46,661 nt of DNA. Source: a virus. Location: positions 1-46,661 of IMG/VR virus record IMGVR_UViG_3300030106_005763. One strand, given 5' to 3'. The notes under the pieces were generated by a model. The model had not been told where the DNA came from, did not search any database, and saw only the letters and a list, made by a program, of their open reading frames with translations. Both the position numbers and the translations under genes were made by a program. Positions 27,060 through 32,939 of this stretch are shown one piece after another (the stretch's first letter is position 1; each line of letters begins with the position of its first letter).

Positions 27060-27104
27060 AGATGTAAAGGTCAAAGGAGAAAACTCTGAAAACCCTTTAC
27101 ATCT
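27060..27104. promoter_or_regulatory. 11-bp inverted repeat in the divergent control region
   Basis: AGATGTAAAGG (27060-27070) and CCTTTACATCT (27094-27104) are perfect arms 23 bases apart. The repeat lies between the divergent replication operon and the SNF2 helicase gene, just inside the predicted minus-strand start. It could be a protein operator or a leader stem. No matching repressor gene is seen. Confidence 0.45.
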
Positions 27105-27107
27105 AAA

Positions 27108-27136
27108 CATATAGTTGATTTTTATATAAAACTCAA
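27108..27136 (-). promoter_or_regulatory. Putative promoter of the replication operon
   Basis: On the minus strand TTGAGT (27136-27131) and TATATG (27113-27108) are 17 bases apart. Transcription would start near 27100 and give a ~120-nt leader containing the hairpin at 27009-27041. It overlaps the predicted plus-strand promoter, so the two directions may compete. Confidence 0.45.
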
Positions 27137-27143
27137 ATAAATA
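27115..27143 (+). promoter_or_regulatory. Putative promoter of the SNF2 helicase block
   Basis: TTGATT (27115-27120) and TAAATA (27138-27143) are 17 bases apart, 15 bases before the helicase ATG. The match to sigma70 consensus is moderate and the area is AT-rich, so other pairings are possible. Confidence 0.35.
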
Positions 27144-27157
27144 TAAGGGCAGAAATA

Positions 27158-28618
27158 ATGAAACTAAACTATAAGTTTAAGACTGAGCCCTTTGAGCATC
27201 AGTTGAAAGCACTTGGATGTTCTTGGAACAAAGAAAGTTTTGCCTATTTTATGGAAATGGGCACAGGCAAGTCCAAGGTTTTGATTGACAACATTGCGAT
27301 GCTCTATGACAAAGGTCAAATCAATGGTGCGTTGATAGTAGCCCCGAAGGGTGTGTATACAAACTGGAAGGGTGAACAGATTCAACAACACATGCCTGAT
27401 CATGTGGTCTATAAAATTGTGGTCTGGAATCCTAGTCCAACAAAGAAAGAAAAGGAAGAACTAAATTCGTTGTTTAAGGAAAAAGATTGCTTGACAATAT
27501 TTTTGATGAACATCGAAGCTTTCAGCACAACCAAAGGAAAAGATATTGCTACTAAATTTTTATTAGCTCACTCTGCTTTGTTTGCTATTGATGAGTCTAC
27601 AACTATCAAGACACCTACAGCTGCAAGAACCAAAGCTGTTGTTAAAATTCGTAACCTTGCGAAGTATAGAAGAATACTTACCGGTAGTCCGGTAACTAAG
27701 AGTCCGCTCGATCTGTATTCACAGGCCGAGTTTCTTGACCCCGGCTTCCTGGATCAACCTTCCTTCTGGACTTTCAAGTCCAGGTATTGTGTAATGATAA
27801 AAAGACGTATCAGTGGATCGCATCAATTTAATATGATTGTTGATTACAAAAACATAGACGAGCTTAGTAAGTTGATTGATAAATTTTCTTTTCGTGTTTT
27901 GAAAGATGAATGTCTTGATCTACCAGAAAAAGTTTACATGACAAGAAACGTAGAACTAAGTCCCAAACAACTTGATGCCTATTATCAATTAAAAGAGTTT
28001 GCTGTTGCTGAGTTAAAAGAAGGCTCCATGACAACGTTCTCTGCTCTTACGCAACTGATGCGATTGCACCAGGTCACGTGTGGATTTATGACGACCGATG
28101 ACGGTCGGCTCGTCGATTTACATGACAAGAAAGGTAAGATCCCGAGACTAGAAACGTTACTCGATCTTCTTGATGAGATAGATGGTAAAGTTATTATTTG
28201 GGCTAACTACCGACATAACATTCAGCATTTAACAAAAGCCATTAGAAAAAAATATGGACACGATAGTTGTGAAAGTTTTTATGGTGATACAAAGCAACAA
28301 GATAGAGAAGATATTTTATCACGCTTCCGGGACCCTGGATCCCGACTCAATTACTTTGTAGCTAATCCTAAAACAGGTGGTTATGGTTTGAACTTAACAG
28401 TATCACATACAATTATTTATTATTCTAATAACTATGATTTAGAAGTTAGAATGCAATCGGAAGATCGTATTCACCGGATCGGTCAGACCTCAAAAGCAAC
28501 CTATATTGACTTGGTAGCCAAAAGCACAATAGACGAGAACATAATTAAAGCATTGAAATCTAAGATAAATTTAGCTTCAAAAGTTCTTGGAGAAAAATTA
28601 AAAGAATGGTTGCAATAA
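27158..28618 (+). CDS. SNF2-family (SF2) DNA helicase/translocase
   Basis: 486 aa. SF2/SNF2 motifs: I MEMGTGKSK (32-40), Ia-like LIVAPKGVYTNW, II IDEST (144-148, a DEST in place of DEAH), III LTGSP (174-178), the C-terminal lobe GKVIIWANYRHN, V NPKTGGYGLNLT, VI QSEDRIHRIGQ (433-443). This compact form, without accessory domains, is common in phages, where it may remodel forks or displace host proteins. It faces away from the replication operon across a shared promoter region. The Shine-Dalgarno is weak (AGGGC). Confidence 0.9.
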   Translation: MKLNYKFKTEPFEHQLKALGCSWNKESFAYFMEMGTGKSKVLIDNIAMLYDKGQINGALIVAPKGVYTNWKGEQIQQHMPDHVVYKIVVWNPSPTKKEKEELNSLFKEKDCLTIFLMNIEAFSTTKGKDIATKFLLAHSALFAIDESTTIKTPTAARTKAVVKIRNLAKYRRILTGSPVTKSPLDLYSQAEFLDPGFLDQPSFWTFKSRYCVMIKRRISGSHQFNMIVDYKNIDELSKLIDKFSFRVLKDECLDLPEKVYMTRNVELSPKQLDAYYQLKEFAVAELKEGSMTTFSALTQLMRLHQVTCGFMTTDDGRLVDLHDKKGKIPRLETLLDLLDEIDGKVIIWANYRHNIQHLTKAIRKKYGHDSCESFYGDTKQQDREDILSRFRDPGSRLNYFVANPKTGGYGLNLTVSHTIIYYSNNYDLEVRMQSEDRIHRIGQTSKATYIDLVAKSTIDENIIKALKSKINLASKVLGEKLKEWLQ

Positions 28619-28850
28619 GTTATAATATATTATATAAGTAAATTAAATGAGAATGGTGCAACATTCTCCGAGTATGGCTGAACAACTGTAACAAGGTAGT
28701 AAGGCACGCTAGAGGAAAGATATGGTCAAATGACTGAAGGGTCCTAGGGTGGTACTGAAGTACTAGTTAACATTAAAAGATGTTGACTTGTCGGGAAAAG
28801 GTTGGGGGTAGTCAAAGAATCCCCCTGCTCACATAAACAAAGGAGAAAGA
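28619..28850 (+). other. Gene-free stretch, possible structured RNA or leader
   Basis: 232 nt without a credible gene. An AAGTTATAA box (28617-28625) overlaps the helicase stop and contains TATAAT. Visible stems include GAGAATG/CATTCTC near 28651-28670, GTAC-TGAA-GTAC near 28753-28764, GTTAACAT/ATGTTGAC (8 bp with one G-U) near 28766-28787, and GGGGG/CCCCC near 28804-28825. A 16-nt string at 28775-28790 recurs exactly at 34196-34211. It could be a small RNA or a long 5' leader of the accessory genes. No tRNA or known RNA family is recognised. Confidence 0.35.
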
Positions 28851-29015
28851 ATGTTTATTACAAAGTTGGGTGTTATTATTTTAGCATTGTTAGTTACAAT
28901 AATAGTATTTCATAGGTTTCTTTTTATTACGATCCTAATAGCTTTGTCAGTTCTTTACATAATCGAAATAAATTATGGAGGCATACGAGGTATGATGACA
29001 GCATGGGTAGGATAA
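28851..29015 (+). CDS. Two-helix membrane microprotein (54 aa)
   Basis: ATG 28851 has AAAGGAG 6 bases upstream; stop TAA is 29013-29015. Nearly all of residues 5-42 are hydrophobic (KLGVIILALLVTIIVFHRF, FITILIALSVLYIIEI), giving two closely spaced membrane helices. The C-terminus is short (GGIRGMMTAWVG). No family recognised. It leads the accessory gene row and its end overlaps the next gene by 13 bases. Confidence 0.6.
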   Translation: MFITKLGVIILALLVTIIVFHRFLFITILIALSVLYIIEINYGGIRGMMTAWVG

Positions 29016-29167
29016 AGAAAACTTTAAAAGAAAGAATTTACGCAGCTTATTTTGATGTAAGCAAAGTTGCAAAACGTGATTGTCGAAACTGGAAAGAAGT
29101 CCAGGACAGAGTTTATTGGGAACGTTTGCGTAAAATTATGTGGAACCGTTATGGTTACAGAGATTAG
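29003..29167 (+). CDS. Small basic protein (54 aa)
   Basis: ATG 29003 lies inside the end of the membrane microprotein gene; stop TAG is 29165-29167. The product is Arg/Lys/Tyr/Trp-rich (MGRIKKTLKERIYAAYFDVS, DCRNWKEVQDRVYWERLRKI), suggesting an amphipathic helical nucleic-acid- or protein-binding peptide. Unknown function. The overlap and the following AGGAG suggest it belongs to a translated gene chain. Confidence 0.45.
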   Translation: MGRIKKTLKERIYAAYFDVSKVAKRDCRNWKEVQDRVYWERLRKIMWNRYGYRD

Positions 29168-29181
29168 AAAAGGAGAGAAAA

Positions 29182-29469
29182 ATGTTAACTTCAATGAAAG
29201 AAAAAATATTAGATAATGCAATGGCTGCTGTGGGTGAAAGAGAGTTCACTCATGGTGAATGTGTATCTAACAACAAAAACATAGCTGAGCTATGGTCTGC
29301 ATATTTAAGTGTACCTATCACAGCAGATGAAGTAGCAATAATGATGTTATTGTTAAAAGTAGGTAGAACTAAATCAAGAACAGCAGTTAAAGATCATTAC
29401 GTTGATATGGCAGGCTATGCTGCAATTGCTGGTGAAATAGTATTGGGAGATAAAAATGAAGAAGATTAG
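29182..29469 (+). CDS. DUF6378-like small phage protein
   Basis: 95 aa from ATG 29182, chosen because AGGAG lies just upstream; a longer frame from 29140 lacks this. The pattern (ILDNAMAAVGERE, then NNKNIAELWSAYLSVP, DEVAIMMLLLKVGRTKSR, HYVDMAGYAAIAGEI) fits a helical family common in phages, which I recall as DUF6378. Its biochemical role is unknown; the all-alpha fold with conserved K, D and Y-type positions has been likened to nucleotide-binding MazG-like folds, which is only a suggestion. Confidence 0.65.
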   Translation: MLTSMKEKILDNAMAAVGEREFTHGECVSNNKNIAELWSAYLSVPITADEVAIMMLLLKVGRTKSRTAVKDHYVDMAGYAAIAGEIVLGDKNEED

Positions 29470-29629
29470 AATGATTCTAAATATTTTTAAAAAACAAGAG
29501 CCTAGCTTGATATGGAGACATATAAATAACACACAATTTTATGGAGTAATTGGTTGGCTTGCTAATGATCGTAAAACATTTGTAAAAGGAGAAGATAATT
29601 TTGAATACAAAGGAGCATGGAGAAGATGA
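29456..29629 (+). CDS. Small hypothetical protein (57 aa)
   Basis: ATG 29456 overlaps the end of the previous gene by 14 bases; stop TGA 29627-29629 forms ATGA with the next gene. The product is basic at the start (MKKIRMILNIFKKQEP) and Trp/Gly/Asn-rich after (YGVIGWLANDRKTFVKGEDN), suggesting a small beta fold. Not recognised. Confidence 0.45.
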   Translation: MKKIRMILNIFKKQEPSLIWRHINNTQFYGVIGWLANDRKTFVKGEDNFEYKGAWRR

Positions 29630-29802
29630 ATAAAAAATTAGCAAGATACTCTACGGTTGCTATAAAACCAGAGTTACATAAAAAATTAAAGATCTTGGCT
29701 ACACATAATTATCAAACAATTGGTGGTTATTTAGAATCTTTGGTAGATAAAGAAATAAAAAAACTGGAGGCTACAGATGATCTGTCAAAATTGCAAAGGT
29801 AA
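29626..29802 (+). CDS. Ribbon-helix-helix (Arc/CopG-like) DNA-binding protein
   Basis: 58 aa from ATG 29626 (ATGA overlap); an in-frame ATG 29617 would add 3 residues. A basic beta strand (LARYSTVAIKP) is followed by two helices (ELHKKLKILATHN, TIGGYLESLVDKEIKKLE), the classic ribbon-helix-helix layout of small dimeric repressors. It is the clearest transcription-regulator candidate in the window. Its targets are unknown; inverted repeats in the divergent region or the GGTGTAACC array could be tested. Confidence 0.65.
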   Translation: MNKKLARYSTVAIKPELHKKLKILATHNYQTIGGYLESLVDKEIKKLEATDDLSKLQR

Positions 29803-30025
29803 TGGCTACATTAGGGTATCGTGGGAGGCAGAAAAAAGCATTGAGCAATGCAAAGTTTGTAACTCGCAAGGCGAAACAAAGGAGAGCTTACACTACCACC
29901 AGTCTTGGGACGACGGCGCAGGTAGTCCTACAATCTACTACGGTCCGCCGCTTGACGTCGAAGGAGACGAGGGATTTAAAAACTACAAAATTTATCCAAT
30001 CGAGTCCAATATCAACAATTCGTAA
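29777..30025 (+). CDS. Small zinc-ribbon protein with DnaJ-type Cys motifs
   Basis: 82 aa, GGAGG five bases before ATG 29777, overlapping the previous gene by 26 bases. CQNCKGNGYI and CKVCNSQGET are two CxxCxGxG-like units as in DnaJ zinc fingers, 17 residues apart, enough to bind one Zn. The C-terminal part is Asp/Tyr/Pro-rich. No J domain is present. It may act as a small zinc adaptor or RNA/protein-binding factor. Confidence 0.6.
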   Translation: MICQNCKGNGYIRVSWEAEKSIEQCKVCNSQGETKESLHYHQSWDDGAGSPTIYYGPPLDVEGDEGFKNYKIYPIESNINNS

Positions 30026-30043
30026 AGGAGAGGAGCCACCGTT

Positions 30044-30205
30044 TTGATTTATCATAACAAAATTATAAAAGGAAAAGTTGTAACTATGGTGTACGATCCA
30101 ACGATAGATACATGGACTTTACACCAAGTTACTCCGGAGAAAGGAAGATTACACAGATTTCTTGCGATAATAAACAATATGTTATATAAAATTCGTAAGC
30201 TTTAG
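30044..30205 (+). CDS. Small hypothetical protein, TTG start (53 aa)
   Basis: TTG 30044 has AGGAG at 30031-30035, 8 bases upstream; stop TAG is 30203-30205. The product (YHNKIIKGKVVTMVYDPTID, TWTLHQVTPEKGRLHRF) has a short beta region and a basic C-terminal helix. The next ATG is at residue 15. Not recognised; kept because of the good ribosome-binding site and its place in the gene chain. Confidence 0.4.
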   Translation: MIYHNKIIKGKVVTMVYDPTIDTWTLHQVTPEKGRLHRFLAIINNMLYKIRKL

Positions 30206-30214
30206 TACGAACGG

Positions 30215-30237
30215 ACTACATATTTGAGGTATGTAGT
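30215..30237. promoter_or_regulatory. 8-bp perfect hairpin between small genes
   Basis: ACTACATA (30215-30222) and TATGTAGT (30230-30237) flank a 7-base loop. It lies just after the TTG-start gene and 32 bases before the next start. There is no T-run, so it is more likely an operator, processing site or RNA-stability stem than an intrinsic terminator. Confidence 0.4.
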
Positions 30238-30269
30238 AGCAATTAGGAACGGGCGCGTAGGGAGGTGCC

Positions 30270-30452
30270 GTGAGCACAACTGAAACCCAAAAAAACATAT
30301 TAACTCGCATGATCGATGGCATGCGCCCTGGCACCTCAAAAGTCAGGGCATTGTCATTGCTTGCTAAGTACAAGGTATTTGATAAGAAGTTACTTCAAGA
30401 TCAAATAAAAAAACTGGAGGGGGAAAATGTCCTCTTATTCACTACCAAATAG
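30270..30452 (+). CDS. Small helical protein, GTG start (60 aa)
   Basis: GTG 30270 has GGAGG four bases upstream. Two or three helices are likely (TETQKNILTRMIDGMRPGTS, VRALSLLAKYKVFDKKLLQD), with an HTH-like layout, then a short strand NVLLFTTK. It could be a small DNA-binding protein. It overlaps the next gene by 26 bases. Confidence 0.45.
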   Translation: MSTTETQKNILTRMIDGMRPGTSKVRALSLLAKYKVFDKKLLQDQIKKLEGENVLLFTTK

Positions 30453-30645
30453 CCCAATACGAGATATTAAACATTGTCAAAAATGTGGCAGAGTCACTAT
30501 ACACTTCTTGAATCCAAAGAATGATGTCATTGTAAAACCAGAAACTTGGGATGAAATTGTTAAGAGTGGATTCAATGCTATGAGAAGACATATGTATCTA
30601 CCAAAAGAACTATTATCTGAAGATCCTAAATTCTTTAAAGTATAG
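30427..30645 (+). CDS. Small protein with CxxC motif
   Basis: 72 aa, GGAGG upstream of ATG 30427. The N-terminal half has HCQKCGRVTIHFLNP with a CxxC pair; the remainder (ETWDEIVKSGFNAMRRH) is helical. One CxxC alone is a weak zinc site, perhaps completed by His or by a dimer. Last gene before the 212-base intergenic region with iterons. Confidence 0.5.
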   Translation: MSSYSLPNSPIRDIKHCQKCGRVTIHFLNPKNDVIVKPETWDEIVKSGFNAMRRHMYLPKELLSEDPKFFKV

Positions 30646-30694
30646 TATGCATAAAAATATTTTTTTAAATTATTTTCAAAATAATCTCAAAATA

Positions 30695-30785
30695 GGTGTA
30701 ACCGGTGTAACCGATCTGCAAACCCTTATCCAGCTTCAAAAACAGGTTACACTATGGTGTAACCAAGGTGTAACCAGGTGTAACT
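30695..30785. repeat. GGTGTAACC iteron-like array
   Basis: Five direct copies of the 9-mer GGTGTAACC start at 30695, 30704, 30756, 30767 and 30777 (the last ends in T). One inverted copy, GGTTACACT, is at 30745. The first two abut; the last three are ~11 and 10 bases apart, one helical turn, so a protein could bind on one DNA face. An A/T-only-like run precedes them (30650-30690). Possible roles are origin, packaging-initiation site or operator for the terminase genes. The stretch 30646-30857 holds no gene. Confidence 0.7.
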
Positions 30786-30844
30786 TTAAAGCCAGCGCGC
30801 GTAAGGTGTTTTGATTTTTTGTCAGTTTTCTGTTAAAAACATTC

Positions 30845-30858
30845 TATACTTTGAGAAA
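30845..30858 (+). promoter_or_regulatory. -10 box giving a probable leaderless terminase mRNA
   Basis: TATACT (30845-30850) ends 7 bases before the ATG of the terminase small subunit, so transcription would start at or next to the A of ATG. There is no Shine-Dalgarno. A TTGTCA lies ~20 bases upstream, a loose -35. Leaderless translation is inferred. Confidence 0.45.
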
Positions 30859-31346
30859 TGAGTCAATTAACTGAATTAAACATAACTGCAAAGCAAAGAA
30901 AGTTTGCTGAATTGCTTGTAAGATTTGATGGTGAGAAAACTGCAAGTGAATGTGCAATTGATGCGGGTTATCCTAAAAAAACTGCAAGAATCTATGCTAG
31001 TCGTTTGCAATCTGCGAAAGAATTTCCAAAAGTAGCACAATATATTTCATTGTTACGCGAGGAAGTGCACAAAAAGTATATGTCTAATATTACTAGGCAT
31101 ATGAAAAGATTAGATAGTTTGAGTAAAAAAGCAGAGGATGACAAGAACTATTCTGCAGCTGTAAATGCAGAGATTTCACGTGGAAGGGCTGCAGGTTTGT
31201 ATGTAGATAGAAAAGAAATATTGACTGGATCGATTGACAAGATGAGTAAAATCGAAGTGGAGGATAAACTGAAGGAACTAAGAAATAGATTCCCAGAAAC
31301 CATTATTGATGTGGCTCATGAAGCGATTGAATCCTCAGACGAATAA
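30858..31346 (+). CDS. terS: Terminase small subunit
   Basis: 162 aa. The N-terminal region (LNITAKQRKFAELLVRF, then ASECAIDAGYPKKTARIYAS) is the helix-turn-helix of Terminase_2/TerS-type proteins that recognise the packaging site. The centre is helical (VAQYISLLREEVHKKY) and likely oligomerises; the acidic C-terminus would contact TerL. It lies downstream of the GGTGTAACC array, a natural candidate for its target. TerL is 3.5 kb further on, an unusual separation filled by nucleases and repeats. Confidence 0.8.
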   Translation: MSQLTELNITAKQRKFAELLVRFDGEKTASECAIDAGYPKKTARIYASRLQSAKEFPKVAQYISLLREEVHKKYMSNITRHMKRLDSLSKKAEDDKNYSAAVNAEISRGRAAGLYVDRKEILTGSIDKMSKIEVEDKLKELRNRFPETIIDVAHEAIESSDE

Positions 31347-31758
31347 ACCTTTTAAACTTAAAGATGTAAGAGAGGATGGCTACATATTTGATGGATACAT
31401 AAAAGCAAGAATAAAGAAAGATGGATATTACAAAGAGAATTGGAGAAGACCAGACAGGTTTCAAAAAAATTTAGATTACAAAAGAAAGAGAAAGAAAGAA
31501 TTGTACAGAAAGATTTCTAACTACATGAATGAATACAAAATGAAAAAAGGATGTCAGGAATGTGGCTACAATGAGAGTCCTTATGCTTTAGAGTTTCATC
31601 ACAGAGAACAAAAAACAAAGAAAAATAGTGTGTCAATGTTCTTCAGAAACAGCTGGAATCAGCTTGATAAGATCATAGAAGAGGCAAAAAAGTGTGATAT
31701 TTTATGTTCAAATTGCCATAAAATTTTAACTCAAAAACAAATAAATAATGCGACCTGA
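31309..31758 (+). CDS. HNH endonuclease
   Basis: About 149 aa; ATG 31309 or 31318, no clear Shine-Dalgarno, overlapping the end of the TerS gene by ~30-40 bases. The N-terminal half is very basic. The C-terminal half has the HNH signature CQECGYNESPYALEFHH, then CDILCSNCHKIL, with two Cys pairs for zinc and catalytic His. HNH proteins next to terminases can be part of the packaging nuclease set in some phages, or homing enzymes. No intron or split gene is seen, so a packaging-associated or accessory role is preferred. Confidence 0.75.
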   Translation: MWLMKRLNPQTNKPFKLKDVREDGYIFDGYIKARIKKDGYYKENWRRPDRFQKNLDYKRKRKKELYRKISNYMNEYKMKKGCQECGYNESPYALEFHHREQKTKKNSVSMFFRNSWNQLDKIIEEAKKCDILCSNCHKILTQKQINNAT

Positions 31759-32188
31759 GAAAAAATTTTGGAAAGAAATTAAAAATAAAACGTCGAATGT
31801 TAACTGGACTAGAATTGAGTCTTGGGCATCACCTGGAGTGCCTGATTTGTTTGGAGTTTTCAAGAAAAAAGCTAGTAAAACAGGATTTCAATTTTGGGCA
31901 GAATTAAAGTGTAACAAGTTACAAAAAGTTATCATCTCACCCAAGCAAATAGCCTGGCATTATGCACATGCAAAGCATGGTGGTGTCAGTTTTGTTTTGG
32001 TAAAGATTAGCGCTGAAGGGGGGAGAGATGGTCGTGTAGCTGTATTCCCAGGAAAGTTGGTTCGTGAACTGTCGATTCATGGACTAAAATTGTTGGATCA
32101 GGGTTCAGGAGCCTTGCTTCCGCATTCGTGGACAGAGGAAGACCTGCAAAATACCTTAATTGGCAGCCGTTCTTCAAAAGCCAAGTAA
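31748..32188 (+). CDS. VRR-NUC-type nuclease, C-terminus encoded by a repeat
   Basis: 146 aa, ATG 31748 overlapping the HNH gene by 11 bases. ESWASPGVPDLFGVF gives D33, FWAELKC gives E52 and K54, and SPKQIAWHYAHAKHGG gives Q67, the PD-(D/E)XK core of VRR-NUC enzymes that cut branched DNA. A Holliday-junction or packaging-related nuclease is likely. The last ~13 codons and the stop lie within the first copy of the GGCCGGCC repeat (from 32149), so the C-terminus may have been replaced by repeat insertion. Confidence 0.7.
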   Translation: MRPEKKFWKEIKNKTSNVNWTRIESWASPGVPDLFGVFKKKASKTGFQFWAELKCNKLQKVIISPKQIAWHYAHAKHGGVSFVLVKISAEGGRDGRVAVFPGKLVRELSIHGLKLLDQGSGALLPHSWTEEDLQNTLIGSRSSKAK

Positions 32189-32221
32189 TAGTAATGATTG
32201 GATCGGCCGGCCGAGCCGTGG
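32149..32221 (+). repeat. GGCCGGCC repeat, copy A
   Basis: The order is AAATACCT (32149-32156), GGCAGCC ending exactly 20 bases from the repeat start, TAGTA after 20 more bases, GGCCGGCC (32205-32212) and CCGTGG (32216-32221). The first 40 bases are translated as the end of the VRR-NUC gene, whose TAA is 32186-32188. The GC-rich core stands out against the AT-rich surroundings. Confidence 0.7.
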
Positions 32222-32305
32222 TTGAGATGAGTAAAATGGCAGAAAACAGGCATTTTTAATCCTGACCAGCAGCTCCGATCCAGGAAGCAGCGTCAGAGCT
32301 GCGGG

Positions 32306-32377
32306 AAATACCTTGATTATCAGCCAATATTCATGGATCTTATAATAGTAAAGAGCTGCGGACCGGCCGGCTCGTGG
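32306..32377 (+). repeat. GGCCGGCC repeat, copy B
   Basis: AAATACCT 32306-32313, CAGCC ending at +20, TAGTA at 32346-32350 (again 20 bases on), a shortened core GGCCGGC from 32365, and CGTGG ending at 32377. The core carries a small deletion relative to copies A and C. It is 157 bases from copy A and wholly intergenic. Confidence 0.65.
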
Positions 32378-32475
32378 ATTTCGCTTCAAAAAAAATGGCT
32401 GATTGATTGGGGTTTTGAGGAAGGTTGCACCCTGAGCCAGGCAGCTGCTGCCAGGAAAAATTTTGGACATAGGCG

Positions 32476-32504
32476 TTGACATTATAACAAGTTATAACTA
32501 TATA
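32476..32504 (+). promoter_or_regulatory. Strong sigma70-like promoter
   Basis: TTGACA (32476-32481) and TATATA (32499-32504) with a 17-base spacer, 20 bases before the next ATG, which has AAAGGAAG. The spacer contains two TTATAAC units and an AAGTTATAA box also seen at 28617 and 33214. This is the best promoter match in the window. Confidence 0.65.
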
Positions 32505-32524
32505 TAACATTAGAAAGGAAGATT

Positions 32525-32839
32525 ATGACTGAAGCATGTGTAGATTTAATAGAAGACAAATGGACAACCAGAGCTGAGGATCTTGAAGATCCTGAGTTTG
32601 AAGCCTTGGGCTTTGATTACGTAGAGCCCAATACATTCGAGCATCAATTGGAGGGTTACTGGCGTTGGCAGTTCAGTTGGGGAGGCCCCAGCGACGAGCT
32701 CCGTGGATATGTGAACGAACACAAACAACTACATCGACTGGAATACTGGTTCATGGACTGGATGGATGGTGCTAAGCTAGAGGTGAAACCGGATCAGGTG
32801 CCCTGGCAGAAGATGCAAGAGATGATTAATGTAACATGA
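32525..32839 (+). CDS. Conserved acidic phage protein
   Basis: 104 aa, GGAAG upstream of ATG 32525. The core (FEHQLEGYWRWQFSWGGPSD, then ELRGYVNEHKQLHRLEYWFM and DWMDGAKLEV) recurs in phages of several groups, as I recall, without assigned function. It is Trp/Tyr-rich and acidic, perhaps a DNA mimic or protein-binding factor. It has its own strong promoter and is followed at once by repeat copy C and a terminator, so it forms a single-gene unit. Confidence 0.65.
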   Translation: MTEACVDLIEDKWTTRAEDLEDPEFEALGFDYVEPNTFEHQLEGYWRWQFSWGGPSDELRGYVNEHKQLHRLEYWFMDWMDGAKLEVKPDQVPWQKMQEMINVT

Positions 32840-32842
32840 AGA

Positions 32843-32915
32843 AAATACCTTCAACGGCAGCCTCACAGAGGCTGCTTACTTATAGTAAGTTTTTTACCGG
32901 CCGGCCGGACCGTGG
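32843..32915 (+). repeat. GGCCGGCC repeat, copy C
   Basis: AAATACCT 32843-32850, GGCAGCC ending at +20, TAGTA 32883-32887 (20 bases on), GGCCGGCC 32899-32906, CCGTGG 32910-32915. It begins 3 bases after the preceding stop codon. In this copy the conserved segments also make two hairpins with a T-run (see terminator). Confidence 0.7.
32857..32895 (+). terminator. Tandem hairpin terminator inside repeat copy C
   Basis: GCAGCC/GGCTGC (32857-32875, 7-base loop) is followed by CTTACT-TAT-AGTAAG (32875-32889) and six T (32890-32895). It lies directly after the 104-aa gene, so intrinsic termination is likely. Copies A, B and D keep the sequence blocks but not these perfect stems. Confidence 0.6.
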
Positions 32916-32939
32916 AACCGAGCTTCAATTAATTTAAAA

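Larger units (their letters stand above)
32189..32524. other. 336-base gene-free stretch with repeats and palindromes
   Basis: It contains the rest of repeat copy A, all of copy B, a shared AGCAGCTC...GATCC.GG string (32268-32284, recurring near 32996-33014), several CAGCTG-type inverted repeats, a GGCAGC-T-GCTGCC palindrome in the right part, and the promoter at 32476-32504. Two aborted frames start at AAAATGGC after the palindromes (7 and 3 codons). I see no supported gene. Confidence 0.5.

Noticed and set aside
27158-28618. SNF2 protein as part of a DISARM, TOTE or restriction defence system
   Set aside because: No methyltransferase or nuclease partner lies beside it; it faces the phage replication operon and has the compact phage form.
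28688-28698. GTAACAAGGTA, identical to the conserved 3' end segment of 16S rRNA
   Set aside because: Only 11 bases match; the flanks do not continue the rRNA, so it is treated as chance.
28712-28719. GAGGAAAG as in the RNase P RNA core
   Set aside because: The partner conserved regions and the overall fold are not visible.
29802-30047. 81-codon frame overlapping the zinc-ribbon gene
   Set aside because: It is out of frame with a gene that has a good Shine-Dalgarno and Cys motifs; its composition is typical of a shadow frame.
31309-31758. HNH gene as a homing endonuclease in a group I intron
   Set aside because: Both neighbouring genes are continuous and overlap the HNH gene; no intron boundaries are visible.
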